A program made the translations under genes and the position numbers. The notes beneath the pieces were generated by a model. It was given only the letters and a program-made list of their open reading frames with translations. It was not told the origin of the DNA and searched no databases. From Rossellomorea marisflavi (GTDB lineage: Bacteria; Bacillota; Bacilli; Bacillales; Bacillaceae_B), in contig NZ_CP047095.1 in the NCBI RefSeq assembly GCF_009806575.1, positions 1,988,001 through 2,052,000 of the forward strand: a stretch of DNA of 64,000 nucleotides, written 5' to 3'. This document shows positions 1-9,644 of the stretch, piece by piece. Every line of letters begins with the position of its first letter. Position 1 is the first letter of the stretch.

Positions 1-807
1 ACGACGATCGGCAGGGGCGGGAGCGATACATCCGCCTCAGCCCTCGGTGTCGCCCTGAAGGCCGAGTATATCGATATCTTCACCGATGTGGAGGGGATCA
101 TGACGGCGGACCCGCGCATTTCATCCAGGGCGCGGCCCATCAAGGTCGTTTCCTATAATGAAGTATGCAATATGGCGTACCAGGGGGCAAAGGTCATTCA
201 TCCGCGAGCGGTTGAAATCGCCATGAACTCGAATGTGCCCATCAGGATCCGGTCCACCTACTCTAAAGACCCGGGTACCCTCGTCACCACGCCTGGTTCC
301 ATGAAGGACCATGAACATTTCAGGAGTCACCCCGTCACTGGCATCGCCCATGTACAGTCCCTAACGCAGATCAAGGTATTCGCCCGCAAGGATCAATATG
401 ATCTGCAGGCGGAAGTGTTCAAGGCGATGGCGAGGGAAGGGATCTCCGTGGATTTTATCAACATCTCCCCCCGTGGAGTCGTTTATACGGTATCTTCGAC
501 TTTGAGCGACCGTGCCATAGCCGTCTTGAAAGGGCTCGGTCATTTTCCCCATGTAGAACGGGAATGTGCGAAGGTATCAGTGGTTGGAGCGGGGATGACA
601 GGTGTGCCGGGAATTACATCCGTCATCGTGTCCGCTCTATCTGATTTAGGTATCAGGATCCTGCAGTCTGCAGACAGCCATACAACCATCTGGGTACTCG
701 TTAAAGAACATGATCTTGTGAATGCCATCAATGCCCTTCATGATGCCTTTCAACTGCAAGAGAGGGATGCTGCCTGGTTAGCGCATCAATTTGAGGAGAG
801 TGAATAG
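1..807 (+). CDS. dapG: Aspartokinase I (DapG), 5'-truncated by the window edge
   Basis: Aspartokinase phosphorylates L-aspartate, the first step of the lysine, diaminopimelate, threonine and methionine pathway. Frame 1 is open from the first base and encodes the C-terminal 268 residues. It opens with the kinase motif TTIGRGGSDTSA, continues through the end of the catalytic domain (DVEGIMTADPR), and ends in two ACT regulatory domains (about residues 120-268). The usual length is about 400 residues, so roughly a third is missing on the left. dapA starts three bases after the stop, as in the Bacillus dapG-dapA operon. DapG is the diaminopimelate-sensitive isozyme in B. subtilis; the assignment here rests on this context. 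Confidence 0.95.
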   Translation, partial: TTIGRGGSDTSASALGVALKAEYIDIFTDVEGIMTADPRISSRARPIKVVSYNEVCNMAYQGAKVIHPRAVEIAMNSNVPIRIRSTYSKDPGTLVTTPGSMKDHEHFRSHPVTGIAHVQSLTQIKVFARKDQYDLQAEVFKAMAREGISVDFINISPRGVVYTVSSTLSDRAIAVLKGLGHFPHVERECAKVSVVGAGMTGVPGITSVIVSALSDLGIRILQSADSHTTIWVLVKEHDLVNAINALHDAFQLQERDAAWLAHQFEESE

Positions 808-809
808 TT

Positions 810-1673
810 GTGAATTTTGGCCGTGTATCAACAGCGATGGTCACACCGTTTGATCGCAAAGGAAATATCGATTTCTATAAAACAACTCAGTTGATCAACT
901 ATCTGATCGAACATGGGACTGATTCCCTCGTGGTTGCCGGGACAACAGGGGAATCCCCGACGCTTACAAAGGAAGAAAAGCTGGCATTATTCCGCCATGC
1001 AGTCAAAATCACAGATGGCAGAATCCCTGTCATCGCGGGTACCGGAAGCAATAATACAAAAGAATCCATCGATCTATCCAAAAAAGCGGAAGCAATCGGT
1101 GTCGACGCCATCATGCTTGTCGCACCGTATTATAGTAAACCAAGCCAGGAAGGCATGTTCCGTCATTTTAAAGAAGTCGCAGACGCCGTCGCATTGCCTG
1201 TCATGCTTTATAATGTTCCTGGCAGGTCCGCTGTCACCATTTCACCGGATACCATCATCCGATTATCGGAAGTGCCGAATATCATGTCGGTGAAAGAAGC
1301 AAGCGGCGATCTGGGTGCCATGACGAAGATCATCGCGTCTACTGCTGACGACTTTCTCGTGTATTGTGGGGATGATGGTCTGACCTTGCCTGCGCTGTCA
1401 ATCGGTGCCGATGGGATCGTCTCCGTTGCTTCCCATATCATCGGGAAAGAAATGCAGCAGATGACGGAGGCCCATTTCTCCGGAGATACGGGTCGGGCAG
1501 CGAAACTTCATCAAGAGTTGCTGCCTTTGATGGAAGGGCTATTTGCCACCCCGAGCCCTGGACCTGTCAAGACCGCCCTGCAGCTTAAGGGTCTTGATGT
1601 CGGTTCCGTCCGTCTTCCGTTGATTCCACTGACGGAAGATGAAAGGAAGAGCCTCAGCAAACTTTTATCATGA
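810..1673 (+). CDS. dapA: 4-hydroxy-tetrahydrodipicolinate synthase (DapA)
   Basis: Condenses pyruvate with aspartate semialdehyde on the way to diaminopimelate, lysine and spore dipicolinate. The protein has 287 residues, near the family norm of about 290. Visible active-site features are GTTGES (44-48), Tyr134 in MLYNVPGR, Arg139, and the Schiff-base Lys162 in SVKEAS. The start is GTG, with GAGGAGAG placed seven to ten bases upstream inside the end of dapG. Two bases separate it from dapG, so the genes are co-transcribed. A hairpin follows the stop. Confidence 0.97.
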   Translation: MNFGRVSTAMVTPFDRKGNIDFYKTTQLINYLIEHGTDSLVVAGTTGESPTLTKEEKLALFRHAVKITDGRIPVIAGTGSNNTKESIDLSKKAEAIGVDAIMLVAPYYSKPSQEGMFRHFKEVADAVALPVMLYNVPGRSAVTISPDTIIRLSEVPNIMSVKEASGDLGAMTKIIASTADDFLVYCGDDGLTLPALSIGADGIVSVASHIIGKEMQQMTEAHFSGDTGRAAKLHQELLPLMEGLFATPSPGPVKTALQLKGLDVGSVRLPLIPLTEDERKSLSKLLS

Positions 1674-1679
1674 ATAAAC

Positions 1680-1709
1680 AATGGTCCCGGCATGTTTGCC
1701 GGGGCCATT
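1680..1709 (+). terminator. Hairpin after dapA
   Basis: A 13-bp stem (AATGGTCCCGGCA with TGCCGGGGCCATT, one G-T pair) lies six bases after dapA. No clear T-run follows, so termination may be partial. Confidence 0.55.
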
Positions 1710-1844
1710 CGTCATATAAGGGTGTTCTCTGAGAGAAATTTCAAGGGCAAAGGAGGATTCCTACCGGCCATTCACGAAATAGTACATATTCGAACGTGCA
1801 CTTTTCTACATAGACGTCAGCCAGAAGGTAGAGGATAATTTTGG

Positions 1845-1874
1845 TTGTATTATGAAAAGGGTTTCCTTTATAAT
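1845..1874 (+). promoter_or_regulatory. Candidate sigma-A promoter for rnjB
   Basis: TTGTAT (1845-1850), 18 bp, then a perfect TATAAT (1869-1874). It lies about 50 bp before the rnjB start. The -35 box is weak. Confidence 0.45.
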
Positions 1875-1922
1875 GATCCTAACTGATATAAGATCGGGGA
1901 AAGCACAACATAGGAGGACATA

Positions 1923-3599
1923 ATGGTGAGTAATAGCAGAGTGAAACACGAGGAAATCAAAATCATCCCCTTGGGCGGAGTAGGGGAAATCGGTAAGAAT
2001 ATGTATATTGTAGAAGTCGATGAAGATATTTTCGTCATCGATGCGGGGCTGATGTTCCCTGAAAATGAAATGCTCGGGATCGATATCGTGATACCGGATA
2101 TCCAATACCTTGAACAAAACCGGGGAAGAGTAAAAGGGATCTTCCTGACCCATGGTCATGAAGATAGCATCGGGGCCATTTCTTACCTACTGGATAAGGT
2201 ACGGGCACCGGTTTACGGGACTAGATTGACCAATGCCCTCGTGAAGGCAAGGCTGAAAGATGAGCAGGTGCGCACAGACGTAAAGTTCTACACCATTCAT
2301 TCGGACAGCAGGCTTCAGTTCAACGGTGTGGATGTGACATTCTTCAAGACGACTCACAGCATACCGGACTCAGTCGGTGTTTGCATCCATACGTCCCAAG
2401 GGGCCATCGTGCATACAGGCGAATTCAAGTTCGATCAGTCCGCCAAGCACTTCTATCGCCCGGACCTCGGAAAGATGGCGCAGATTGGGGAGGAGGGTGT
2501 CCTCTGTCTTCTGTCGGATAGCACTGAAGCAGAGAGACCTGGTTTCACCACTTCGGAATCCGTCATTGAAACGCATCTGAACAGTGCGTTCAGAAAAGCA
2601 AGGGGCCGGGTGATCGTAGCATGCTTCGCTTCGAATCTCATCAGGCTGCAGCAGGTATTTGATGCAGCTGAACAGAACAAGAGGAAAGTCGTGGTCGTCG
2701 GTAAAAGCCTGAAGCGAGTGTACGATGTCGCCCTGAAGCTTGGGTATCTCCATGTACGGGAAGACTTGATCATAGGGATCGACCAGATTGGCGACTATTC
2801 AAGTGATGAAGTGGTCATCCTTGCCACCGGCTCACACGGAGAACCATTCGAGGCCCTTCAGCGTATGGCCAAGCGTTCCCACAGGCATGTGAACATCGAG
2901 AAGGGAGATACCGTTTTGATCACGGCGACACCTTCACCGGGCATGGAAGTGATAGCCGGAAGAACGATCGACATGGTGTACAGAGCGGGAGCGGAAGTAT
3001 TGACCGCTGATAAGAAGGTGCATGTTTCCGGCCATGGCTCACAGGAAGACCTGAAACTTATGCTCAATATCATGAAACCGAAATACTTCGTCCCGATTCA
3101 AGGGGAATATAAAATGCTTATTGCCCATAGTAAGATCGCACATGATATCGGTCTTCCTTTCAAGCAGATCTTCATCCTCGACAAGGGAGATATCCTCCAG
3201 TATAAAGACGGGAAGATGAGGATGGGTGGCAGGGTCCAGGCCGGTAATGTCCTGATCGATGGGATAGGAGTGGGGGATGTCGGCAATATCGTCCTCAGGG
3301 ACAGAAGACTCCTCTCTGAAGATGGTGTATTCACTGTCGTCGTCACAATCAACCGGAAATCAAAGAGCATTGTTGCAGGACCGGAAATCATCTCCAGAGG
3401 ATTTGTTTATGTGAGGGAATCAGAAGCCCTCATTGAAAAAGCGTCAGAGATCGTCGAGAGTGTGGTTCATAATTATCTCCAGAAAGGGTCATTCGAATGG
3501 ACGACCATCAAGCAGGATGTAAGGGACCAGCTCAACTACTTCTTATACAATAAAACGAGAAGAAGACCGATGATTCTCCCGATCATCATGGAAGTTTAA
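1923..3599 (+). CDS. rnjB: Ribonuclease J2 (RnjB)
   Basis: A metallo-beta-lactamase/beta-CASP RNase, partner of RNase J1 in 5'-to-3' decay and processing of RNA. It has 558 residues (B. subtilis J2 has about 555). The N-terminal lactamase motif is THGHEDS at residues 76-82. The canonical HxHxDH lacks its last His (Ser82), which fits the weakly active J2 paralogue rather than J1. The beta-CASP region and a C-terminal domain follow. An AGGAGGA site sits five bases before the ATG. The position directly after dapA matches the B. subtilis order. A strong terminator ends the unit. Confidence 0.93.
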   Translation: MVSNSRVKHEEIKIIPLGGVGEIGKNMYIVEVDEDIFVIDAGLMFPENEMLGIDIVIPDIQYLEQNRGRVKGIFLTHGHEDSIGAISYLLDKVRAPVYGTRLTNALVKARLKDEQVRTDVKFYTIHSDSRLQFNGVDVTFFKTTHSIPDSVGVCIHTSQGAIVHTGEFKFDQSAKHFYRPDLGKMAQIGEEGVLCLLSDSTEAERPGFTTSESVIETHLNSAFRKARGRVIVACFASNLIRLQQVFDAAEQNKRKVVVVGKSLKRVYDVALKLGYLHVREDLIIGIDQIGDYSSDEVVILATGSHGEPFEALQRMAKRSHRHVNIEKGDTVLITATPSPGMEVIAGRTIDMVYRAGAEVLTADKKVHVSGHGSQEDLKLMLNIMKPKYFVPIQGEYKMLIAHSKIAHDIGLPFKQIFILDKGDILQYKDGKMRMGGRVQAGNVLIDGIGVGDVGNIVLRDRRLLSEDGVFTVVVTINRKSKSIVAGPEIISRGFVYVRESEALIEKASEIVESVVHNYLQKGSFEWTTIKQDVRDQLNYFLYNKTRRRPMILPIIMEV

Positions 3600-3606
3600 T
3601 CCGAAG

Positions 3607-3644
3607 AGGCTATCTGTTGACCATGCAGATAGCCTTTCCGTTTT
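3607..3644 (+). terminator. Intrinsic terminator after rnjB
   Basis: The 10-bp stem AGGCTATCTG / CAGATAGCCT is followed by TTCCGTTTT. Confidence 0.8.
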
Positions 3645-3715
3645 ACGCACGGGTATAAATCCTCTCCTTTATTAAATAATAATGGTAAGCACTGAGCGAA
3701 AAGGAGTTGGACTGA

Positions 3716-4456
3716 ATGGATACAAGAATGGAACAGGAAGATCAGCCGGGCAAGGATGATAAAGATAAACCGTCAGGCTTGATGGAGAAGATCCAGCAGC
3801 TTGGGCAAACGAATGTGCCCCAGCTTTCACAGGATTCAAATATTCACTGTCTGACGATTGTGGGACAGATCGAGGGTCATATGCAGCTCCCCCCACAAAA
3901 TAAAACAACGAAATATGAGCATATCCTTCCTCAGCTCGTAGCAATTGAACAGAATCCTAAAATTGAAGGGCTCGTCGTCATACTTAACACCGTAGGCGGA
4001 GATGTGGAAGCAGGTCTTGCCATATCAGAGATGATCGCTTCTCTGTCGAAACCGACAGTATCCCTCGTTCTCGGAGGAGGGCACAGCATAGGAGTCCCAA
4101 TTGCTGTTTCATGTGATTATTCATACATCGCAAGCACTGCCACCATGACGATCCATCCCGTACGATTGACTGGTCTCGTGATCGGGGTGCCGCAGACCTT
4201 CGAGTATCTCGATAAGATGCAGGATCGTGTCGTGAGCTTTGTAACCAAGCACAGCAACATTTCCGAATCGGATTTCAAGGACCTCATGTTTGCAAAGGGG
4301 AATCTGACCCGTGATATCGGAACGAACGTCGTCGGTGATGATGCGGTCAAATACGGACTCATCAATGGAATCGGAGGGATCGGTCAGGCAATCAAAAAAA
4401 TCAATGAGCTGATCGAACTGAACCGAACAGATGAAGAAGAGGGATTGATCCAATGA
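3716..4456 (+). CDS. tepA: Translocation-enhancing protein TepA, ClpP-like peptidase
   Basis: The 246-residue cytosolic protein belongs to the ClpP/crotonase-fold serine peptidases. TepA (YmfB) has been linked to secretion and to spore protein degradation in B. subtilis. The core runs from [15 protein letters not shown] to MTIHP. Likely catalytic residues are Ser124 in GGHSIG and His147. The first 35 residues are charged and probably disordered. An AAAGGAG site precedes the ATG. Its stop overlaps the ylzJ start (ATGA), so translation is coupled. Its place between rnjB and spoIIIE matches B. subtilis. Confidence 0.9.
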   Translation: MDTRMEQEDQPGKDDKDKPSGLMEKIQQLGQTNVPQLSQDSNIHCLTIVGQIEGHMQLPPQNKTTKYEHILPQLVAIEQNPKIEGLVVILNTVGGDVEAGLAISEMIASLSKPTVSLVLGGGHSIGVPIAVSCDYSYIASTATMTIHPVRLTGLVIGVPQTFEYLDKMQDRVVSFVTKHSNISESDFKDLMFAKGNLTRDIGTNVVGDDAVKYGLINGIGGIGQAIKKINELIELNRTDEEEGLIQ

Positions 4457-4659
4457 TCCTCTACACCATCATCCCCCAGGAAGCCGTATTCGCGACAGAT
4501 CCGGAAGTCTATGCCTCCCAGATGATGATCGACTATGAAGGAGTGCCGCTGATGGTCCAGAAGGAAGAGGAGAACTACCGTGTGTTAAGAGTGATGAGCA
4601 GTGATCCTTCCCATTTCCTCGATAGCCGATTCTCTCCCGGAATGATCCTTGGTAATTAA
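4453..4659 (+). CDS. ylzJ: YlzJ-like small protein
   Basis: A 68-residue protein of unknown function, overlapping tepA by four bases (ATGA). It carries short patches typical of the YlzJ family ([17 protein letters not shown]). Position between tepA and spoIIIE supports the assignment. No signal peptide or membrane segment is seen. Confidence 0.8.
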   Translation: MILYTIIPQEAVFATDPEVYASQMMIDYEGVPLMVQKEEENYRVLRVMSSDPSHFLDSRFSPGMILGN

Positions 4660-4692
4660 GGCATAAAGAGGATTCTTTCACCATGAAGGGTA

Positions 4693-4701
4693 TGGTATAC
4701 T
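4693..4701 (+). promoter_or_regulatory. Extended -10 promoter candidate for spoIIIE
   Basis: TGGTATACT is an extended -10 element (TGn plus TATACT). A poor -35 (TTCTTT) lies 17 bp upstream. It is about 135 bp before the spoIIIE start. Confidence 0.4.
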
Positions 4702-4732
4702 AAAGAAGAGACATAAGATGAACTTGACGGAT

Positions 4733-4785
4733 GGGGACTGACACCTGTGGCGACGAAGGATGCCGATAAGGGTCAGCCCTTTCTT
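4733..4785 (+). other. Leader hairpin upstream of spoIIIE
   Basis: GGGACTGAC can pair with GTCAGCCC (one bulge) across about 30 bases, followed by TTTCTTC. It could be a weak attenuator or a processed leader. Confidence 0.3.
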
Positions 4786-4837
4786 CATCTTCACGTACAT
4801 AATCCGAAAGACTTCTTAAGAATTTAGGTGAATTCAA

Positions 4838-7183
4838 TTGGCGAAAAAAAAGAAAAGGAAAAAAAAGGGATCGAACACCAACGCACTGAAGCAGACCATA
4901 AAATACGAAATTACCGGCTTGATGCTGTTGACGCTCAGTTTGATCTCCGTCATCAAGTTGGGGGCGGTGGGAAGAGCCGTCGTCCATTTCTTCAGGTTCT
5001 TCATGGGAGAATGGTATATGGCAGCCTTGCTTCTCATGATCTACATCGCGGGATACCTGATGGTGAAACGGGAAGTACCGCTTCTCTTCAGCAGGAGATT
5101 GGTAGGGATATATATCATCGTCGCGAGTTTCCTTCTCCTCAGCCACGTGAAGCTTTTCGATCTGCTGAGCAATGATGGGGCCTTTGAGCATCCGAGTGTC
5201 ATCATGAACACATGGGATCTCTATTGGATGGATATCAGGGGAGAATCCAGCACCTCCGACATCGGAGGCGGGATGATCGGCAGCGTCCTGTTCGCCGTGT
5301 CCTATTTCCTCTTTGATTCACAGGGGGCACGGATCATGAGTGCGACCTTCATCATCATCGGGATCATCCTGGTGACCGGTCGATCCCTTGGGGATGTACT
5401 CGGTCGGATCGGAAAAAGATTCGGGGCATTCATCACCTCCCAGTGGGAAGCATTCAAGGTGGATATGGCAGAATGGAAAGAAGAAAAAGCGAAAAAGAAG
5501 CTGGAAAAGCCAGCTGTTGAAAAGAAAATGCAGGAGAAGGAAACGAAGGTGCCTTCCGTCGATCCGATACCAGATGTTGAGCCTCAGGTCGATACCCTTG
5601 AACCGATCATATCGAATTTTGCCGAGAAGGCCTATGCCCATGAACGCTCCGATAAAGAAGAGCCGGTAGCAGGGGAGCCGAAAGATGATTCAACTGATAA
5701 GGGCGTTCAAGATGATGCTCCTCCGATCACCTTCACCGAAGTTGAAAATAAAGATTATAAGCTTCCGTCGATTTCTCTGTTGAAAAGTCCGAAAAAGACA
5801 GATCAGAGCAACGAATACCAGCTGATCCACGCGAATGCCGCAAAGCTCGAACGCACCTTCCAAAGCTTTGGTGTCAAAGCGAAGGTGACTCAAGTCCATC
5901 TTGGGCCTGCCGTAACCAAATATGAAGTGCACCCGGATGTCGGGGTGAAGGTGAGCCGCATCGTCAATCTCAGCGATGATCTCGCATTGGCGCTCGCTGC
6001 AAAAGACATCAGGATCGAAGCACCGATACCGGGGAAATCGGCCATAGGAATCGAAGTGCCGAATTCGGAAGTGGCCATGGTATCCCTCAGGGAAGTGCTC
6101 GAATCAAAGGAAAAAAACAAACCTGATTCAAAACTCCAGATCGGATTGGGCAGGGATATTACAGGGGAAGCCGTACTTGCCGAACTGAATAAGATGCCCC
6201 ATCTCCTTGTAGCGGGAGCCACGGGTAGCGGGAAGAGTGTGTGCATCAACGGCATCATCACGAGTATTCTCATGAGGGCCAAGCCCCATGAGGTGAAACT
6301 CATGATGATCGATCCCAAAATGGTGGAGCTCAATGTGTATAACGGAGTTCCCCACTTGCTGGCGCCCGTCGTGACGGAGCCAAAGCGTGCCTCTCAGGCA
6401 TTGAAAAAAGTCGTGAATGAAATGGAGCGCAGATATGAGCTCTTCTCCCATACAGGGACGCGGAATATTGAAGGGTACAATGACTATGTCAAAAGACAAA
6501 ACCTTGAGAACGAAGATAAACAGCCGCTTCTTCCTTATATCGTGGTCATCGTCGACGAGCTTGCCGACTTGATGATGGTTGCATCGAACGATGTAGAGGA
6601 TGCCATTACCCGTCTTGCGCAGATGGCCCGTGCTGCAGGGATCCATTTGATCATTGCCACACAACGACCGTCGGTGGATGTCATCACAGGTGTCATCAAG
6701 GCGAATATCCCTTCAAGGATTGCCTTTGCTGTATCCTCCATGACAGATTCAAGAACCATCCTCGATTCTGGCGGAGCAGAAAAACTCCTTGGGCGGGGAG
6801 ATATGCTCTTTATGCCTGTCGGGGCTTCCAAACCAACCAGGGTACAGGGAGCCTTCTTATCCGATGAAGAGGTCGAAGAAGTCGTGGACTTCGTTATATC
6901 CCAACAAAAAGCACAGTATCAGGAAGAAATGATCCCGGATGAAGTCCAGGAAGAATCCGGCAGTGGGGAAGCGGAAGATGAGCTGTATGATGATGCAGTC
7001 CAATTGATTGCTGAAATGCAGACTGCTTCTGTATCCATGCTGCAGCGACGTTTCAGGATCGGCTATACGAGAGCCGCCAGGATCATTGATGAAATGGAGG
7101 TGCGGGGAGTCGTCGGGCCATATGAAGGAAGCAAGCCCCGAAGCGTACTCGTGGGTAAACCATCTGAAGAACAATCCTCCTAA
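4838..7183 (+). CDS. spoIIIE: DNA translocase SpoIIIE (FtsK/SpoIIIE family)
   Basis: A membrane-anchored, septum-located ATPase that pumps the chromosome into the forespore. It has 781 residues. The N-terminal 190 residues hold about four membrane segments, followed by a charged linker (200-330). The motor domain has Walker A GATGSGKS at about 460-468 and Walker [11 protein letters not shown] at about 568. A winged-helix gamma domain occupies about 710-781 ([16 protein letters not shown]). The start is TTG (MAKKKK), with a modest AGGTG site. Sequence and position match B. subtilis SpoIIIE. Confidence 0.96.
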   Translation: MAKKKKRKKKGSNTNALKQTIKYEITGLMLLTLSLISVIKLGAVGRAVVHFFRFFMGEWYMAALLLMIYIAGYLMVKREVPLLFSRRLVGIYIIVASFLLLSHVKLFDLLSNDGAFEHPSVIMNTWDLYWMDIRGESSTSDIGGGMIGSVLFAVSYFLFDSQGARIMSATFIIIGIILVTGRSLGDVLGRIGKRFGAFITSQWEAFKVDMAEWKEEKAKKKLEKPAVEKKMQEKETKVPSVDPIPDVEPQVDTLEPIISNFAEKAYAHERSDKEEPVAGEPKDDSTDKGVQDDAPPITFTEVENKDYKLPSISLLKSPKKTDQSNEYQLIHANAAKLERTFQSFGVKAKVTQVHLGPAVTKYEVHPDVGVKVSRIVNLSDDLALALAAKDIRIEAPIPGKSAIGIEVPNSEVAMVSLREVLESKEKNKPDSKLQIGLGRDITGEAVLAELNKMPHLLVAGATGSGKSVCINGIITSILMRAKPHEVKLMMIDPKMVELNVYNGVPHLLAPVVTEPKRASQALKKVVNEMERRYELFSHTGTRNIEGYNDYVKRQNLENEDKQPLLPYIVVIVDELADLMMVASNDVEDAITRLAQMARAAGIHLIIATQRPSVDVITGVIKANIPSRIAFAVSSMTDSRTILDSGGAEKLLGRGDMLFMPVGASKPTRVQGAFLSDEEVEEVVDFVISQQKAQYQEEMIPDEVQEESGSGEAEDELYDDAVQLIAEMQTASVSMLQRRFRIGYTRAARIIDEMEVRGVVGPYEGSKPRSVLVGKPSEEQSS

Positions 7184-7218
7184 TAGCCCATACCTTTTGA
7201 AACATGAGCTGAAAGACC

Positions 7219-7249
7219 CCGCTTGAGCACCTGCTCAAGCGGTTTTTTT
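7219..7249 (+). terminator. Intrinsic terminator after spoIIIE
   Basis: Perfect 11-bp stem (CCGCTTGAGCA / TGCTCAAGCGG) with seven Ts. Confidence 0.92.
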
Positions 7250-7480
7250 GTCCGATCAAAAAAGTTATCCACCAATGGGTTATACTATTGGTATCGCTTT
7301 CTTTAAGAACGTATTATTTCACTAATATGAAGATTGCTACATATCAGGGTCCTAAACGTAAAAAACAAAGGATTAAATGATAAAAACATGAAAAAATCAA
7401 GCGTTTTTTCCATAATACAGGACAGTCGGAAGATAAATTTTTTAATAAATCATTTTTTTCGACAAAATCACACAATGCTA
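7250..7480 (+). other. AT-rich gap between spoIIIE and the GntR gene
   Basis: This stretch is clearly more AT-rich than its surroundings. No coding region with a ribosome site, no tRNA and no clear hairpin was found. Confidence 0.5.
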
Positions 7481-7509
7481 TTTATTTATGTTTTGAAAAG
7501 TGTTATAGT
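7481..7509 (+). promoter_or_regulatory. Candidate promoter of the GntR/nucleoside importer unit
   Basis: Extended -10 TGTTATAGT (7501-7509), with a weak TTTATT 17 bp upstream. It lies just before the operator palindrome at 7535. Confidence 0.45.
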
Positions 7510-7534
7510 ATTTTCGATTAGTAGGAAAGATATA

Positions 7535-7550
7535 CATCAGAGGTCTGATG
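7535..7550 (+). promoter_or_regulatory. Palindromic operator candidate
   Basis: CATCAGAGGTCTGATG has perfect 7-bp arms around GG. It sits about 25 bp after the -10 and 28 bp before the GntR start, the usual place for an autorepressor site. Confidence 0.55.
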
Positions 7551-7577
7551 ACTTGAGAAAATTTGGTGGTGGTTCCG

Positions 7578-8303
7578 TTGACAATTAAGACAGACAATCG
7601 GCATTTGTATTTGCAGGTCATTGATCGCTTGAAGAAAGACATCGAAGCGGGGATGTACAGAGAGAAAGAAAAACTTCCTTCCGAATTCGACCTTTCCAAA
7701 CAGCTCGGCGTTAGCCGCGCTACGCTGAGGGAGGCACTCAGGATCCTTGAGGAAGAGAGTGTCATCGTCAGGCGGCATGGAGTCGGTACATTTGTCAATG
7801 CCAAACCCCTTTTCACTTCGGGTATCGAACAGCTCAGCAGCGTGACCAATATGATCAGGCAGGCTGGGATGGATCCGGGGACTATTTTTTTGAGCTCGAC
7901 GACCCAGGAAGCAACCGAGGAAGATATGAAACGCTTCTCATTGGAAGAACCAGAGGATGTCATCCTCATCGAGAGGGTGCGTACGGCGAATGGGGAACCT
8001 GTCGTCTACTGCATGGATAAGATCCCGGCGAGAATCATGCCTCGGAATTTCACCCATGAAGACAATTCCATCTTCTCTGTTCTGGAGAAAAGGGAGAATA
8101 AGAGAATCACATATGCGGGCGCACATATCGAGCCTCTCGGATATCATGATAAAATCTCCCCGATCTTGAACTGCGAGCCTGAAACGGCACTCCTTGTGCT
8201 GAAACAGATGCACTTCAGTGAGAATGATGAACCGATCCTCTACTCGGTGAACTACTTCCGCTCGGATAAGTTCAGCTTTCACGTGCTTAGGAAGCGTGTA
8301 TGA
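7578..8303 (+). CDS. ymfC: GntR-family transcriptional regulator (YmfC-like)
   Basis: A GntR/HutC-type regulator. The N-terminal winged helix (about residues 1-75) includes [22 protein letters not shown]. The C-terminal UTRA effector domain is at about 90-240. The start is uncertain: TTG 7578 (MTIKTDNRH) aligns with relatives and has GGTGGTGG four bases upstream, while TTG 7563 or GTG 7566/7569 would add 3-5 residues. It lies directly upstream of a purine-nucleoside-type ABC importer. It probably represses its own unit through the 7535-7550 palindrome, but the effector is unknown. Confidence 0.85.
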   Translation: MTIKTDNRHLYLQVIDRLKKDIEAGMYREKEKLPSEFDLSKQLGVSRATLREALRILEEESVIVRRHGVGTFVNAKPLFTSGIEQLSSVTNMIRQAGMDPGTIFLSSTTQEATEEDMKRFSLEEPEDVILIERVRTANGEPVVYCMDKIPARIMPRNFTHEDNSIFSVLEKRENKRITYAGAHIEPLGYHDKISPILNCEPETALLVLKQMHFSENDEPILYSVNYFRSDKFSFHVLRKRV

Positions 8304-8346
8304 TCCGCCTTTCTACTAATTTATAACAATACTAGGGGGTACTCAG

Positions 8347-9438
8347 GTGAAAAAGCGTAAATTTGGTTTGGCGATGTCATTCGTGTTGGCTGCAGGAACA
8401 ATTCTCGGTGCGTGTGGGACAAGCGATGACAAAGATAATGCAAGTGACGGTAAAGGCAAGGATGATAACTTCACAGTGGCAATGGTAACAGATGTCGGCG
8501 GTGTTGATGATAAATCATTCAACCAATCAGCTTGGGAAGGCCTTCAAGCTTATGGGAAAGAAAACGGTTTGGAAAAAGGGAAAAAAGGATTCGATTACCT
8601 TCAATCCCAATCCGATGCTGATTATGCTACCAACCTGAACAACTTGGCTCGCCAAGACTTTGACTTGATATATGGAATTGGATTCATGATGAAAGGTGCG
8701 ATCGAAGATATCGCCAGCCAACAGAAGGATGCTCACTTCGCCCTTGTGGATGAAGTTGTAGAACAACCGAATGTTGCCAGCATCATGTTCAAAGAGCAAG
8801 AAGCTTCTTTCCTTGCAGGAGTAGCGGCTGGTCTTGCTACCAAAACCAATAAAATCGGATTCATCGGCGGAGTGGAGAGCCCGGTTATCGAGCGTTTCCA
8901 TTCAGGATTCATCGCCGGTGTCAAAGCAAGCAACCCTGATGCAGAAATCGTTGCAGACTATGCTGGTGCTTTCGATAAAGCAGAGCTTGGACAGACGATT
9001 GCTTCAAAAATGTACTCTTCTAAAGTAGATGTCATCTTCCACGCAGCTGGTGGAACAGGTAATGGATTATTCAAAGAAGCACGTGATCTGAAAGCAAAAG
9101 ATCCTTCCCGTGAGCTTTGGGCGATCGGTGTCGATTCTGACCAGGTAGACGAAGGAAAAGTGGGCGACCACAATATCGTCCTGACTTCTGCCCTTAAACG
9201 AGTGGACAATGCAGTGAAAGATGTAGCGACTCAAGCGAAGGACGGAGATTTCCCTGGTGGGAAAGAAATCCTGTTCGGCCTTAAAGAAGACGGTGTAGGT
9301 CTTGCGGAAGTGAACGAAGAACTTTCCAACAAAGACGAAGTCGTGAAAGCCGTTGATGAGTGGAAAGAAAAAATCAAGAGCGGTGACGTGGAAGTACCTT
9401 CTTCCATCAAAGACGCTGAAAGCTTCAAAGCCAACTGA
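8347..9438 (+). CDS. BMP-family nucleoside-binding lipoprotein of an ABC importer
   Basis: The 363-residue extracytoplasmic binding protein has a lipoprotein signal with lipobox LGAC and lipidated Cys23, then a basic membrane lipoprotein domain ([20 protein letters not shown] onward). Relatives such as B. subtilis NupN (YufN) bind guanosine and other purine nucleosides. The start is GTG, with AGGGGG nine bases upstream. Forty-three bases separate it from the GntR gene. A terminator follows before the ATPase gene, which would give more binding protein than transporter. Confidence 0.92.
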   Translation: MKKRKFGLAMSFVLAAGTILGACGTSDDKDNASDGKGKDDNFTVAMVTDVGGVDDKSFNQSAWEGLQAYGKENGLEKGKKGFDYLQSQSDADYATNLNNLARQDFDLIYGIGFMMKGAIEDIASQQKDAHFALVDEVVEQPNVASIMFKEQEASFLAGVAAGLATKTNKIGFIGGVESPVIERFHSGFIAGVKASNPDAEIVADYAGAFDKAELGQTIASKMYSSKVDVIFHAAGGTGNGLFKEARDLKAKDPSRELWAIGVDSDQVDEGKVGDHNIVLTSALKRVDNAVKDVATQAKDGDFPGGKEILFGLKEDGVGLAEVNEELSNKDEVVKAVDEWKEKIKSGDVEVPSSIKDAESFKAN

Positions 9439-9451
9439 TTGTAGTTCATTG

Positions 9452-9494
9452 GGGATAAGCGGGCCAAGGATAGCCGGTCTCTTATCCCTTTTTT
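9452..9494 (+). terminator. Terminator between binding protein and ATPase genes
   Basis: GGGATAAG (9452-9459) pairs with CTTATCCC (9481-9488), followed by six Ts. It is probably leaky, since the transporter genes follow on the same strand. Confidence 0.75.
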
Positions 9495-9585
9495 GCAGCA
9501 AAATATAAGAAAATTAAAAATCTAATTGAAGGGTAGAAACCGATTCTATCTTTCACTTAGTTTTTTACAAGGGAAATCAATCTTA

Positions 9586-9596
9586 AGGTCTGACCT
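9586..9596 (+). promoter_or_regulatory. Short palindrome upstream of the ATPase gene
   Basis: AGGTCTGACCT has perfect 5-bp arms. It shares AGGTCTGA with the operator candidate at 7535-7550, so it may be a second site for the same GntR regulator. Confidence 0.3.
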
Positions 9597-9644
9597 CTAA
9601 CTACTAGATAAATTGTCCCTAGCCTATCGCAAGGAGTGAATAAA

